Shown here piece by piece: positions 1-10,458 of a stretch of DNA of 64,000 nucleotides. The notes under the pieces were generated by a model, which ran no database searches, had not been told where the DNA came from, and was given only the letters and a program-made list of their open reading frames with translations. The stretch covers positions 49,600 through 113,599 of the forward strand of contig NZ_CALMYY010000101.1 of NCBI RefSeq assembly GCF_937873725.1, read 5' to 3'. The first letter of the stretch is position 1. The number at the start of each line of letters is the position of its first letter. The translations under genes and the position numbers were made by a program. The DNA is from an uncultured Dietzia sp. GTDB taxonomy: Bacteria > Actinomycetota > Actinomycetes > Mycobacteriales > Mycobacteriaceae.

Positions 1-578
1 CCCGCGGCACCAAGTACCCCGACGAGGTGGCCGCCGAGTTCCGCCAGCTCGAGCAGATGCCGGCCCTCATCCAGCAGGTCGTGGACTCCCTGGAGCCGGT
101 CCGCGAGATCGCGCGGGAGCTGGCCGACTCCAAATCCGTGCTGTTCCTCGGTCGTCACGTCGGCTACCCGACGGCGCTCGAGGGCGCGCTCAAGCTCAAG
201 GAGCTCGCGTACATGCACGCGGAGGGTTTCCCCGCCGGCGAGCTCAAGCACGGCCCCATCGCGCTCATCGAGGACGGCCTGCCCGTCTTTGTGGTGATGC
301 CCCCCGTCGAGGGCCGCGGGGTCCTCCACTCCAAGCTGGTGAGCAACATCCAGGAGATCCGGGCCCGCGGCGCGCGGACCATCGTGATCGCCGAGGAGGG
401 TGACGAGGTGGTGCGGCCGCTGGCGGACCACTTCATCCCGATCCCGGCCACGACCACGCTCCTGCAGCCGCTGCTGGCCACGATCCCGTATCAGGCGTTC
501 GCCGCCGAGGTGGCCGCCGCCCGCGGCTACGACGTGGACAAGCCGCGCAACCTGGCCAAGTCCGTCACGGTGGAGTGA
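1..578 (+). CDS. glmS: Glutamine-fructose-6-phosphate aminotransferase, C-terminal part (5' end outside window)
   Basis: This is the C-terminal isomerase half of GlmS, which makes glucosamine-6-phosphate from fructose-6-phosphate and glutamine, the first step toward UDP-GlcNAc and the cell wall. The frame is open from base 3, before the first internal ATG, so the gene continues upstream of the window. Visible are the second SIS (sugar isomerase) domain, with FLGRHVGYPTALEGALKLKE and the ELKHGPIALIE stretch that binds the sugar phosphate, and the family's typical C-terminus DKPRNLAKSVTVE. The glutaminase domain is not in the window. It lies 22 bp before nnr, as part of a conserved glmS-nnr-alr neighbourhood in Mycobacteriales. 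Identification is secure. Confidence 0.96.
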   Translation, partial: RGTKYPDEVAAEFRQLEQMPALIQQVVDSLEPVREIARELADSKSVLFLGRHVGYPTALEGALKLKELAYMHAEGFPAGELKHGPIALIEDGLPVFVVMPPVEGRGVLHSKLVSNIQEIRARGARTIVIAEEGDEVVRPLADHFIPIPATTTLLQPLLATIPYQAFAAEVAAARGYDVDKPRNLAKSVTVE

Positions 579-600
579 CCCGTCCGCGAGACTGACGGTC

Positions 601-2100
601 ATGAGGCGAGCACACCCGGTCGAGGCGATCCGGGCCGCCGAGCGCCCGCTTCTCGAGGCGGCCGAGGCATCCGGTGACCCGGACGCCGTGATGCGTCGCG
701 CGGCCGCGGGCGTCGCCCACCACACCGCCGCGCTGCTGCGCTCGAGGTCCGGCGGCGTGTTCGGCCGGTCGGTCCTGCTGATCGTGGGCAGCGGGGACAA
801 CGGTGGGGACGCCCTGTACGCCGGCGCGATGCTGCGGGCCCGGGGCTGCCGCGTCGAGGCGGTCCTGCTCGACCCGGCCCGGGCGCACGCGCGGGCCCTC
901 GCCGCGTTGCGGCGTGCGGGGGGGCGGGCGGCCGGGTTCCGCGCCGGGCCCGGTGCCGGGGCCACCCCGCCCGACGTGGTGATCGACGGGGTCGTGGGCC
1001 TGGCGGGCAGCGGCCCGCTGCGGGAGCCGGCGGCGGGGATCGTCGCCCACCACGCCGCGGCGGGGGTCCCGTTCGTGTCGGTGGATCTGCCGAGCGGGGT
1101 CGACGCGGACACGGGAACGGTCCACGACCCGCACGTGCCGGCCCACGTCACCGTGACCTTCGGCGCTCTCCGGCGGGCCCACCTGCTGGCCTCCCCGGCG
1201 TGCGGCCGGGTCGAGGTGGTGGACATCGGGATGGGCGGGATCCCCGCCGGACCGCGATCCGTCCGCCGACCGGACCGCGCGGAGGTCGGCCGGTCGTGGC
1301 CGGTGCCCGGGCCGGGCGACGACAAGTACAGCCAGGGCGTGGTGGCGATCCGCGCCGGTTCCGACCGCTTCCCCGGGGCGGCCGTCCTCTGCGCCTCGGC
1401 GGCGGTGGCGGCGACCTCGGGGATGGTGCGCTACGTGGGTTCGGGCTCGGGCGCGGTGCTCGCTGTCCGGCCCGAGGTGGTGTGTCACCCGTCGGTGGCG
1501 GAGGCGGGGACCGCGCAGGCCTGGGTCGTGGGCCCGGGTGCGGGCACCGGCGCCGAGGCCGTGGCCGACATCGACGCCGTCCTCGCGCACGGGCTGCCGA
1601 CGGTGCTCGACGCCGACGCCCTGACCTGCGTCGCCGCCCACCCGGTCCTGCTGCGCGGCGTCGCCGCGTCGGTGCTGCTCCCCCCCCACGCGGGGGAGTT
1701 CGACCGCCTCACCGGCGGGTGGGACCGGGCGGACCGGGCCGGGGCCCTGCGCCGGTACGTCGCCGGTCTACGAGACCGGGGGATCAACGCGACGGTGCTG
1801 CTCAAGGGACGCGTCACGCTTGTCGACGACGGCGAGACGACCTGGTCCGTCGACGCCGGCTGCTCCTGGGCCGCCACGGCAGGCTCCGGGGATGTGCTGT
1901 CCGGGATAGCCGGGGCGTTGCTCGCGGGCGGCAGGGGGGACGGTCGGGCCGCGGCGTGGCCGGCGGTCGCGGCGGCGGTGGAGCGCGCCGGCGCCGCCCG
2001 CGCCGCCGCGGTGCGAACGGGCGGGGCGGGCGCGCCGATCGGTGCCACCGACCTGCTGTCCGCACTCCCGGGGGCGATCTCCTCGCTCCGCGATGAATGA
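601..2100 (+). CDS. nnr: Bifunctional NAD(P)H-hydrate epimerase / ADP-dependent NAD(P)H-hydrate dehydratase
   Basis: This 499-aa two-domain enzyme repairs hydrated NADH and NADPH. The N-terminal YjeF_N-type epimerase domain (about residues 1-210) carries VGSGDNGGDALYAG near residue 62 and the DLPSGVDADTG stretch. The C-terminal ribokinase-like dehydratase domain (about 225-490) carries VLDADALT and the ATAGSGDVLSG signature near residue 428, where the Asp is the expected catalytic base. The ATG at 601 is chosen because the protein then begins right at the epimerase domain; the frame is open further upstream but overlaps glmS. A gene of this kind lies between glmS and alr in M. tuberculosis as well. 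Cytosolic, housekeeping. Confidence 0.93.
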   Translation: MRRAHPVEAIRAAERPLLEAAEASGDPDAVMRRAAAGVAHHTAALLRSRSGGVFGRSVLLIVGSGDNGGDALYAGAMLRARGCRVEAVLLDPARAHARALAALRRAGGRAAGFRAGPGAGATPPDVVIDGVVGLAGSGPLREPAAGIVAHHAAAGVPFVSVDLPSGVDADTGTVHDPHVPAHVTVTFGALRRAHLLASPACGRVEVVDIGMGGIPAGPRSVRRPDRAEVGRSWPVPGPGDDKYSQGVVAIRAGSDRFPGAAVLCASAAVAATSGMVRYVGSGSGAVLAVRPEVVCHPSVAEAGTAQAWVVGPGAGTGAEAVADIDAVLAHGLPTVLDADALTCVAAHPVLLRGVAASVLLPPHAGEFDRLTGGWDRADRAGALRRYVAGLRDRGINATVLLKGRVTLVDDGETTWSVDAGCSWAATAGSGDVLSGIAGALLAGGRGDGRAAAWPAVAAAVERAGAARAAAVRTGGAGAPIGATDLLSALPGAISSLRDE

Positions 2101-2124
2101 ATCGCCACCGTCGCCGCTGTTTGG

Positions 2125-2130
2125 CATAAT
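2125..2130 (+). promoter_or_regulatory. Candidate -10 element of a leaderless alr transcript
   Basis: CATAAT ends 7 nt before the ATG at 2138, the spacing seen before many genes in this window. It would put the transcription start on the start codon. The match to TANNNT is imperfect and I see no clear -35. Confidence 0.4.
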
Positions 2131-2137
2131 GGACAAA

Positions 2138-3334
2138 ATGGGTCTGATTGTCCCGCCGGCGCCGTGCCGCGCCGAGATCGATCTGGACGCGATCGAGCAC
2201 AACGCCCGCGTCCTGCTCCGGTCTGCCCGCGGCGCGCGGGTGATGGCCGTGGTCAAGGCCGACGCCTACGGCCACGGTGCCGTCCCGGTCTCCCTCGCGG
2301 CGCTGCGCGGGGGTGCGGACGCCCTCGGGGTGACCACGATCGGGGAGGCGCTCGAACTGCGCGGGGCGGGGATCGACGCGGAGATCCTGGCCTGGCTCTA
2401 CTCGGCCGGCGACGACGTCCGTTCCGCTCTGGAGGCAGACGTGGACCTCGCGGTCCCCGGGCCCGGTCACCTCGACACCATCCTCGACGCCGCGCGCCGC
2501 ACCGGCCGCCGCGCCCGGGTGACCCCCAAGATCGACACCGGGCTCGCCCGCTCCGGGATCACGCTGGACGACTGGCCCGCCGTCCTCGACAGGCTGGTGG
2601 ACGCCTCGGAGGAGGGGCTCATCGAGGTCACCGGGTTGATGGCGCACTTCGCGCATGCCGACGACCCGGGGAACCCGGTGATCGACCAGCAGGTGGCGCG
2701 GCTGCACGAGTGCGTGGCGCAGGCCCGCGCGCGCGGCCTGGACTGCCCCGTCAACCACCACGCCAACTCGGCCGCGACGCTGACCCGCCCGGAGGACGGC
2801 TTCGAGATGGTCCGGCCCGGGATCGCCCTGTACGGGCTCTCCCCGGTCGACGACCCGGGGGTGGAGCTCATTCCGGCCATGACGTTCTCGGCGGAGGTCC
2901 TGATGACCAAGCGGCTGGCGGCCGGTCAGGGTGTGAGCTACGGGCACACCTGGCACGCGCCCCGCGACACCACGGTCGCGCTCGTGGCGGCGGGGTACGC
3001 CGACGGGGTGTGGCGCCTGCTCTCGGGCAGGCTCGACGTCTCGATCGGTGGCCGTCGGTACCCGAACGTCGGTCGCGTCTGCATGGACCAGTTCGTCGTG
3101 GACCTCGGGCCGGACCCGGGTGACGCGGTGCGGGCGGGCGACACCGCGGTCCTGTTCGGTGCGGGTTCCGACGGGGGCCCCACGGCCGCCGAGTGGGCGC
3201 GGGCCCTGGGGACCATCCACTACGAGGTCGTCACCGCCGTCCGCGGCCGGGCGAGCCGCCAGTACGTTCTCAGGGGGCACCACGTCCCCGGGGGCAACGG
3301 TGTCCCCGGGGGGCACAGGGAGGGTCAACGATGA
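2138..3334 (+). CDS. alr: Alanine racemase
   Basis: PLP-dependent fold-type III racemase that converts L-alanine to D-alanine for peptidoglycan. The PLP lysine lies in VVKADAYGHG near residue 40. The C-terminal beta domain holds the GYADGVWR and RVCMDQ motifs typical of Alr. An in-frame ATG at 2129 is also possible; 2138 is preferred because a CATAAT hexamer lies 7 nt upstream, which suggests a leaderless mRNA. The last 20 or so residues form a Gly/His-rich tail (RGHHVPGGNGVPGG) beyond the usual domain end. The stop overlaps the next start as ATGA, so translation of the hydrolase is probably coupled. Confidence 0.95.
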   Translation: MGLIVPPAPCRAEIDLDAIEHNARVLLRSARGARVMAVVKADAYGHGAVPVSLAALRGGADALGVTTIGEALELRGAGIDAEILAWLYSAGDDVRSALEADVDLAVPGPGHLDTILDAARRTGRRARVTPKIDTGLARSGITLDDWPAVLDRLVDASEEGLIEVTGLMAHFAHADDPGNPVIDQQVARLHECVAQARARGLDCPVNHHANSAATLTRPEDGFEMVRPGIALYGLSPVDDPGVELIPAMTFSAEVLMTKRLAAGQGVSYGHTWHAPRDTTVALVAAGYADGVWRLLSGRLDVSIGGRRYPNVGRVCMDQFVVDLGPDPGDAVRAGDTAVLFGAGSDGGPTAAEWARALGTIHYEVVTAVRGRASRQYVLRGHHVPGGNGVPGGHREGQR

Positions 3335-4584
3335 GCGAGAACCAGGACACCGCGGATCGTCGCGGGGGTAGGCCGCGGATCCGGTTGCCCCGCCGCCCCA
3401 CCCGGACCCCGGGGGAGGAGCCGGTCGAGGTCCGGCCCCCCGAGCTCGTCGGCGGGGATCCGGCTGACGTCGAGGCGGTGGCCGAACAGATCCGCACGCC
3501 CGGCGGCCTGGCCGCGGGGCTCAGCGCACTCGGGGCGGCCACCATCGGATCCGTCGGCACGCTCCTGCCCGGGCGGCGGGCCAACGACCCGTGGGCGGGC
3601 GAGGACATGTGGGAACTGGGCGTGGACCGCGGCTCGATGGTCGCCGCCTCGGACGGCGTCCCGCTGGCCGTGCGCGAGGCCGGGCCGACCGACGCCCCGA
3701 TGACGGTGGTGTTCGCCCACGGCTACACGCTCTCGATGGATTCCTGGCACTTCCAGCGCCGGCACCTGCAGGACCGGTTCGGGTCCGAGGTCCGGATGGT
3801 GTTCTACGACCAGCGCGGTCACGGCCTCAGCGGGAAGAGTTCCCGTGCCAACTCGACCATCGCGCAGCTCGCCTCCGACCTCGACACGGTCGTCTCGGCG
3901 ACGGCCCCGACGGGCCCGATCGTGGTGATCGGTCACTCCATGGGGGGCATGACCGTCATGGGCTACGCCGCCCGCCACCCCGGGTCCGTCCGCGAGCGGG
4001 TCCTGGGGGTGGGGCTGGTCGCCACCGCCATGGCCGAGCTGTCCGAGGCGGGGCTCGGCGCGGTGCTCGACAGCAGGACCGTCGCCAGGGTCGCGGGTCT
4101 CGCCGGACGGACCCCCGGCGTGTTCACCGGCGGGCGACGAGCCCTCGGCGCGCTCATCTCCCCGTTCATCTACGGTGGCTCGTTCGGCGACCCGGCCAGG
4201 ATGAGCCCGACCGTCGCCAGGTTCGTGGACAAGCTCATCGCGTCGACCGACGTGCTGACCATCGCGAACTTCTTCGAGACCCTCACCCAACACGACGAGA
4301 CCGCCGCGATGCCCGTGTTGCGGTCCGTGCGCACCACCGTGCTGTGCGGCGACCGCGACCTGCTCACCCCGCTCGACCGGTCCGTGGACATCGCGGAGGC
4401 GCTGCCGGACGCGGAGTTCGTCGTGGTCCCGGGGTGCGGTCACATGGTGATGATGGAGGAGCCCGCACACGTCTCCGAGGTCCTCGGTGACCTCATCGCG
4501 GACGCGATCGTCGAGTGGCGCACGCGTATCCGCGCCGCCGAGGAGAACGGCGGCCCCCCGGCGGGGCACAGCAAGGCCTCGTGA
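3331..4584 (+). CDS. Alpha/beta-fold hydrolase
   Basis: A 417-aa protein with an alpha/beta hydrolase domain from about residue 110 to 400. The nucleophile elbow is GHSMGG (Ser near residue 203), the acid is likely in CGDRDLLTP (near 340) and the histidine is in GCGHMVMMEEP (near 371), so the triad looks intact. HGYTLSMDSWHF probably forms the oxyanion region. The first 100 residues are basic and Pro-rich, followed by a Gly/Ala-rich stretch that might associate with the membrane; there is no clear signal peptide. The gene sits in an overlapping run (ATGA with alr, GTGA with tsaE), as the homologous hydrolase does in mycobacteria. The substrate cannot be told from the sequence. Confidence 0.85.
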   Translation: MSENQDTADRRGGRPRIRLPRRPTRTPGEEPVEVRPPELVGGDPADVEAVAEQIRTPGGLAAGLSALGAATIGSVGTLLPGRRANDPWAGEDMWELGVDRGSMVAASDGVPLAVREAGPTDAPMTVVFAHGYTLSMDSWHFQRRHLQDRFGSEVRMVFYDQRGHGLSGKSSRANSTIAQLASDLDTVVSATAPTGPIVVIGHSMGGMTVMGYAARHPGSVRERVLGVGLVATAMAELSEAGLGAVLDSRTVARVAGLAGRTPGVFTGGRRALGALISPFIYGGSFGDPARMSPTVARFVDKLIASTDVLTIANFFETLTQHDETAAMPVLRSVRTTVLCGDRDLLTPLDRSVDIAEALPDAEFVVVPGCGHMVMMEEPAHVSEVLGDLIADAIVEWRTRIRAAEENGGPPAGHSKAS

Positions 4585-5093
4585 CGATCGGGGTGCCGGG
4601 GGAACGCGAGTTGCCCTCGGTGGAGCACACCCACGCGCTCGGGGCGGAGCTGGCCGGACTGCTGCGGGCCGGGGACGTGGTGGTGCTCGACGGGCCCCTC
4701 GGCGCGGGCAAGACCGCGCTCGCCTCGGGGATCGCCGCCGGGCTCGGGGTCCGCGGGCGCGTGACGTCGCCGACCTTCGTCATCGCGCGCCGCCACGCGC
4801 CGGGAACCGCGGACGGGCCGGGGCTGGTCCACGTGGACGCGTATCGCCTGCTCGGGGGCGAGGACCCCCACGGCGGTCGGCCCGGCCGGGCGGACCTGGC
4901 CGACCAGCTCGAATCGCTCGACCTGGACTCCGCGCTGGACCGCGACGTGGTGGTGGTCGAATGGGGCGCGGGGTTCGTCGACTCCCTGGTCGCCGACCCG
5001 CTCGTCGTCACGCTGAGCCGCGGCGAGGACACGGACGTGCGCTCGGCGGTCTGGCACCGGGCCGGGGGCGCGCCGGGCCCGGCGGTACCCTGA
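4581..5093 (+). CDS. tsaE: tRNA threonylcarbamoyladenosine biosynthesis ATPase TsaE
   Basis: P-loop ATPase of the TsaBDE complex that installs t6A at position 37 of ANN-decoding tRNAs. The Walker A motif GPLGAGKTAL lies near residues 38-47, followed by the family signatures TSPTFVIAR and VHVDAYRL. WEVG-type residues near the Walker B region appear as VVVEWGAG. The protein has 170 residues, a normal size. The start is the GTG that overlaps the hydrolase stop (GTGA). It is followed 5 bp later by tsaB, and tsaB, rimI and tsaD then follow in one overlapping operon. Confidence 0.92.
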   Translation: MTIGVPGERELPSVEHTHALGAELAGLLRAGDVVVLDGPLGAGKTALASGIAAGLGVRGRVTSPTFVIARRHAPGTADGPGLVHVDAYRLLGGEDPHGGRPGRADLADQLESLDLDSALDRDVVVVEWGAGFVDSLVADPLVVTLSRGEDTDVRSAVWHRAGGAPGPAVP

Positions 5094-5098
5094 CCGGT

Positions 5099-5839
5099 GT
5101 GCTGGTCCTCGCCGTAGACACCTCCACCCCCGCCGTCACCGCGGGGGTCTGCCGCCTCGTGCGCGGCGACGGCCGCCCGGTCGTCACCACCCTCGCCTCG
5201 CGGGTCACCGAGGACGCTCGCGCCCACGCGGAGCTGCTCACCCCCCACATCCTCGACAGCCTCGCCGAGGCGGGACTCGCCCCGGCCGAGCTCGACGCGG
5301 TGGTGGTGGGGGTCGGTCCCGGGCCGTTCACCGGGCTGCGGGTGGGGATGGCCACCGCGGCGGCGTTCGCGGACGCGATCGGGCGACCGGTGTACGGGGT
5401 GGTCTCGCTCGACGGGCTCGCGGAGACCGCGCGCGCCGCCGGGGTGGTCGGCGAGCTCGTCGTCGTCACCGACGCCCGGCGCCGCGAGGCCTACCACGCG
5501 CGCTACTCCGCGGACGGCGCCCGCGTCTCCGGACCGACGGTCGGCCCCGCCGCCGACATCGCGGTGGAGGGCGTCGACCACCTGGTGGGCGACCCCGCCC
5601 GGCTCGCCGAGGTCGTCGGCGCCGCGTCCCCGGCCGCGGCGGGTCTGGTCGCGCCCGGCCCGGTCTCGCCGGACCCCGCCGGGCTCGTCAGGGTCGCGGC
5701 CGGAGACCTGCTGCGCGGCGTGACCCCGGCCCCGCTCGAACCCCTCTACCTCAGGCGGCCGGACGCGGTTCCGCCCCGCAGGGTGGAGCCGTCGCGGGCG
5801 TTGCGGGGCGTCGACCGCAGTGGCGGCCCGCGCCGATGA
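5099..5839 (+). CDS. tsaB: tRNA threonylcarbamoyladenosine biosynthesis protein TsaB
   Basis: An ASKHA-fold partner of TsaD, needed to form the t6A-synthesising complex. It begins with VLVLAVDTSTPAVTAGV, the first ATPase-like strand. It contains HAELLTPHILDSL and the very characteristic VGVGPGPFTGLRVGMATA, then VVTDARRREAYHARY. These are hallmark TsaB segments; it lacks the metal-binding histidines of TsaD, as expected. GTG at 5099 is 5 bp after the tsaE stop and gives 246 residues. The stop overlaps the rimI start (ATGA). Confidence 0.92.
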   Translation: MLVLAVDTSTPAVTAGVCRLVRGDGRPVVTTLASRVTEDARAHAELLTPHILDSLAEAGLAPAELDAVVVGVGPGPFTGLRVGMATAAAFADAIGRPVYGVVSLDGLAETARAAGVVGELVVVTDARRREAYHARYSADGARVSGPTVGPAADIAVEGVDHLVGDPARLAEVVGAASPAAAGLVAPGPVSPDPAGLVRVAAGDLLRGVTPAPLEPLYLRRPDAVPPRRVEPSRALRGVDRSGGPRR

Positions 5840-6354
5840 GCGGGACGGATCCGGACGGGGTGGTCTACGGGCCGCTCACCGCCGAGGACGCGACGGGCTG
5901 CGCCGGCCTCGAGCGGATCCTGTTCGCCGGTGACGGGCCGTGGTCGGCGGCGGCGTTCCTGTCCGAGATCGGGTCCCGCCACACCACGTGCGTGGCGGCC
6001 CGGGCGGGCGAGCGGCTGGTCGGGTACGCGGTGCTCGCGGCGCTCGGGCGACCGGGCGACCGGGAGTTCGAGGTGCACACCATCGGGGTCGACCCCGCGT
6101 ACCAGGGGCGGGGGATCGGGCGCACGATGCTCCGTCGCCTGCTCGACCTGGCGGACGCGGAGTCCGCACCGGTGGTGCTGGACGTGCGCACCGACAACCT
6201 GCCGGCGCGATCGCTGTACCTCGCGCACGGCTTCGAGGTGGCGGGGGTGCGGCCCCGCTACTACCGGCCGAGCATGGCCGATGCCTACCTGATGGTCCGG
6301 TCCGCGGTGCCCCGGGCGGGGCACCGCGACACCGAGGAGGGGAGTGGCCCGTGA
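5836..6354 (+). CDS. rimI: Ribosomal protein S18 alanine N-acetyltransferase
   Basis: GNAT-family acetyltransferase of 172 residues, presumed to acetylate the N-terminal alanine of ribosomal protein S18. The acetyl-CoA binding motif A is clear as [15 protein letters not shown], followed by VLDVRTDN and the [15 protein letters not shown] segment with the C-terminal tyrosines typical of RimI. Placement between tsaB and tsaD is a strong contextual argument for RimI over other GNATs. The start overlaps the tsaB stop, and the stop overlaps the tsaD GTG. Confidence 0.9.
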   Translation: MSGTDPDGVVYGPLTAEDATGCAGLERILFAGDGPWSAAAFLSEIGSRHTTCVAARAGERLVGYAVLAALGRPGDREFEVHTIGVDPAYQGRGIGRTMLRRLLDLADAESAPVVLDVRTDNLPARSLYLAHGFEVAGVRPRYYRPSMADAYLMVRSAVPRAGHRDTEEGSGP

Positions 6355-7388
6355 GAACGGTCATGGGGATCGAGAGCTCGTGCGACGAGACGGGGGTGGC
6401 GGTCGCGCGGATCCACGACGACGGTCGGGTCGAACTGCTCTCCGACGTGGTGGCCTCGTCGATGTCCGAGCACGCGCGGTTCGGCGGGGTGGTTCCCGAG
6501 ATCGCCTCCCGGGCACACCTCGAGGCGCTAGTGCCGACGGTCCGGGGGGCGCTCGCCGACGCGGGGGTCGACCGGCCCGACGCCGTCGCCACGACCATCG
6601 GACCCGGGCTGTCCGGAGCGCTGCTGGTGGGCTCGTCGGCGGCCAAGGCCTACGCGGCGGCGTGGGGGACGCCGTTCTACGCCGTCAACCATCTGGTCGG
6701 GCACGTGGCCGTGGCGGGATTTGACGGTGACCCGCTCGGCGAGTGCGTGGCGCTGCTCGTCTCCGGCGGGCACACGCAGCTGCTGCACGTGACGTCGTTG
6801 ACCGAGCCCGTGGTGGAACTCGGCTCGACCGTCGACGACGCGGCGGGGGAGGCCTACGACAAGGTGGCGCGGTTGCTGGGCCTGGGCTACCCGGGCGGTC
6901 CGGCGATCGACAGGCTCGCCGCGTCCGGCGATCCCGCGGCCATCGCGTTCCCGCGCGGCATGACCGGCCCCCGGGACGCGCGTCACGACTTCTCCTTCTC
7001 CGGGCTCAAGACCTCCGTCGCGAGGCGGATCGAGGCCGCGGAGCGGGACGGCGTCCGGGTGGACGTGGCGGACGTCGCGGCCTCGTTCCAGGAGGCCGTC
7101 GCCGACGTGCTCACCATGAAGGCGGTCCGGGCCTGCACCGACCTCGGCGTGGACACGCTCCTAGTGGGCGGAGGGGTGGCGGCCAACTCCAGGCTCCGGG
7201 AGTTGGCCGCGCAGCGGTGCGCCGAGGCGGGCATCACCCTGAGGGTCCCCCGCCCACGCCTGTGCACGGACAACGGGGCGATGGTGGTGGGCGTGGCGTC
7301 GGCGCTGTTCGCCTCGGGGGCCGAGCCCAGCGCCCTCACGGTGGCCGTCGACCCGGGGCTGCCGGTCGGGGTGACGCAGGTGAGGTGA
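6351..7388 (+). CDS. tsaD: tRNA N6-adenosine threonylcarbamoyltransferase TsaD
   Basis: The catalytic subunit that transfers threonylcarbamoyl to A37 of tRNA. It starts [14 protein letters not shown] after a five-residue GTG-initiated extension. It has the metal-binding HLVGHVAV pair of histidines near residue 110, the SGGHTQLL nucleotide-binding motif, and DFSFSGLKT and [13 protein letters not shown] near the C-terminus. Length (345 aa) is normal. The GTG at 6351 overlaps the rimI stop; an ATG at 6363 is a possible alternative. It ends the tsa operon and is followed by a hairpin and the groES promoter region. Confidence 0.95.
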   Translation: MRTVMGIESSCDETGVAVARIHDDGRVELLSDVVASSMSEHARFGGVVPEIASRAHLEALVPTVRGALADAGVDRPDAVATTIGPGLSGALLVGSSAAKAYAAAWGTPFYAVNHLVGHVAVAGFDGDPLGECVALLVSGGHTQLLHVTSLTEPVVELGSTVDDAAGEAYDKVARLLGLGYPGGPAIDRLAASGDPAAIAFPRGMTGPRDARHDFSFSGLKTSVARRIEAAERDGVRVDVADVAASFQEAVADVLTMKAVRACTDLGVDTLLVGGGVAANSRLRELAAQRCAEAGITLRVPRPRLCTDNGAMVVGVASALFASGAEPSALTVAVDPGLPVGVTQVR

Positions 7389-7392
7389 GGCC

Positions 7393-7442
7393 TGCCCGGG
7401 TGTTCGCCCTCGGCGAATCGGGCCGATCGGGCACCCGGGGCA
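7393..7442 (+). terminator. Possible terminator after tsaD
   Basis: TGCCCGGGTG (7393-7402) pairs with CACCCGGGGCA (7432-7442) with one bulge. A smaller hairpin, TTCGCC-CTC-GGCGAA (7403-7417), lies inside. There is no T-run, so a factor-independent terminator is only plausible. Confidence 0.45.
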
Positions 7443-7450
7443 CTTGAGTG

Positions 7451-7477
7451 CTGGCACTCGCACATATAGAGTGCCAA
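7451..7477 (+). promoter_or_regulatory. CIRCE element (HrcA operator) of groES-groEL1
   Basis: Inverted repeat CTGGCACTC - 9 nt - GAGTGCCAA, matching the CIRCE consensus TTAGCACTC-N9-GAGTGCTAA closely, with a perfect 8-bp palindromic core. HrcA binding here would repress chaperonin genes without heat stress. It lies 94 bp before the groES start, leaving room for a leader. Confidence 0.92.
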
Positions 7478-7570
7478 TAGGCATGGACCCGGCCGCGTCA
7501 CCCGCGACGACGCCACCCCGGATCCCGCCCCCCAGAACACACATCACCATCTACACACGGAGGATCCATC

Positions 7571-7858
7571 GTGGCGATCAAGCCGCTTGAGGACAAGATT
7601 CTCGTCGAGGCCACCGCTGCCGAGACCACCACGGCGTCCGGCCTCGTCATCCCGGACACCGCCAAGGAGAAGCCCCAGGAGGGCACCGTGGTCGCGGTCG
7701 GCAAGGGCCGCTTCGACGAGGACGGTGACCGCATCCCCATGGACATCAAGGAGGGTGACAAGGTCATCTACTCCAAGTACGGCGGCACCGAGATCAAGTA
7801 CGAGGGCAAGGAGTACCTGATCCTCTCCTCGCGCGACGTTCTCGCGGTCATCGACTGA
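7571..7858 (+). CDS. groES: Co-chaperonin GroES
   Basis: A 95-residue GroES that caps the GroEL folding chamber. It starts at GTG with a good ribosome site (GGAGG about 7 nt upstream) and reads [14 protein letters not shown]. The mobile loop region is [21 protein letters not shown], and the C-terminus is [14 protein letters not shown]. It is controlled by the CIRCE element upstream and followed 122 bp later by groEL1. Essential housekeeping gene. Confidence 0.97.
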   Translation: MAIKPLEDKILVEATAAETTTASGLVIPDTAKEKPQEGTVVAVGKGRFDEDGDRIPMDIKEGDKVIYSKYGGTEIKYEGKEYLILSSRDVLAVID

Positions 7859-7874
7859 CGTGAGCTCGTAACCC

Positions 7875-9603
<1,729 letters not shown>

Positions 9604-9617
9604 CATCGGGCGAGACC

Positions 9618-9652
9618 GGGCCCCGGCCACCGCGACAGCGGGGCCGGGGCCC
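9618..9652 (+). terminator. Rho-independent terminator after groEL1
   Basis: GGGCCCCGGCC (9618-9628) and GGCCGGGGCCC (9642-9652) form a perfect 11-bp stem with a 13-nt loop, followed by a pyrimidine tract ending in TTT. Confidence 0.8.
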
Positions 9653-9876
9653 GTTCCCCTTTGTCGGGCGGGCGTGTGGTCTCATGACGGCGTCAACGGT
9701 TACGCTGGACTCTCACGAGATGACCTCCGGCCCAGGGGTCACGCACGTATCCTGTGCCCACGTCCCGAGAGACACCCGCGGGCCGCGCGTGGGACCACGA
9801 CGTCCGGCGTCGTTCACCACGACAGAAAGGCCGTGCCCCGTAACACACCCGTGTAACGAGAGGCCCCCCGAATTCG
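9653..9876 (+). other. Upstream region of sigD, no gene seen
   Basis: About 220 bp without a convincing ORF. TACGCT (9701-9706) and TATCCT (9748-9753) are possible -10 elements for sigD, and CGAGAGG lies about 12 nt before the ATG as a ribosome site. I see no clear operator. Confidence 0.4.
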
Positions 9877-10458
9877 ATGACAGGTATAGCAGACGAGTTG
9901 GAACTCGCCGTCGCAGACGCGGTCAAGGGAGACCGGACCGCAGCGGCGCGGGTGCTCGAACTCGTACGTCCCGGTGTGGTGCGCTATTGCCGCTCCCGCG
10001 TCGGGGGTGCGGAGAGGGTCAACCTGTCTGCTGACGATGTCGCGCAGGAGGTGTTGATCGCGGTGCTCTCGGCGCTGCCGGGATATCGCGATCAGGGACG
10101 TCCCTTCATGGCGTTCGTGTACGGGATCGCAGCCCACAAGGTTGCGGACGCCCACCGGGGAGCCGCACGGAACAAGTCGGATCCCGTGGAGTACCTCCCC
10201 GAGGTGCTCTCGACGGACACGGGGCCGGAGGACCACGTCCTGGACGGCGAGGTGACCAGGGCGATGAGCCGTCTGCTGGGGACCCTGCCGGAGAAGCAGC
10301 GGGAGATCATCCGGCTGCGAGTGGTGGTCGGTCTCTCCGCGGAGGAGACCGCGGAGATCGTGGACAGTACGGCCGGTGCCGTGCGCGTCGCCCAGCACAG
10401 GGCGATGAAGCAGCTCCGGGCACGGCTCGAGAAGGACGGAGAGGAGCGATGGCGATGA
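9877..10458 (+). CDS. sigD: ECF-type RNA polymerase sigma factor SigD
   Basis: A 193-residue group 4 (ECF) sigma factor. Region 2 is seen as ADDVAQEVLIAVLSALPGYRDQGRPFMAFVYGIAAHKVADAHR (about residues 50-90), and region 4 as LPEKQREIIRLRVVVGLSAEETAEIV followed by a recognition helix ending RVAQHRAMKQLRARL. It lies before an anti-sigma factor gene and the guaB cluster, exactly as sigD does in M. tuberculosis, where SigD supports stationary-phase and starvation gene expression. The stop overlaps the anti-sigma gene start (ATGA), so the two are probably made in a fixed ratio. Confidence 0.92.
   Translation: MTGIADELELAVADAVKGDRTAAARVLELVRPGVVRYCRSRVGGAERVNLSADDVAQEVLIAVLSALPGYRDQGRPFMAFVYGIAAHKVADAHRGAARNKSDPVEYLPEVLSTDTGPEDHVLDGEVTRAMSRLLGTLPEKQREIIRLRVVVGLSAEETAEIVDSTAGAVRVAQHRAMKQLRARLEKDGEERWR

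Noticed and set aside
9834..9860. Palindromic operator before sigD (GTAACAC...GTGTAAC)
   Set aside because: The arms are not reverse complements of each other, so there is no real dyad symmetry.
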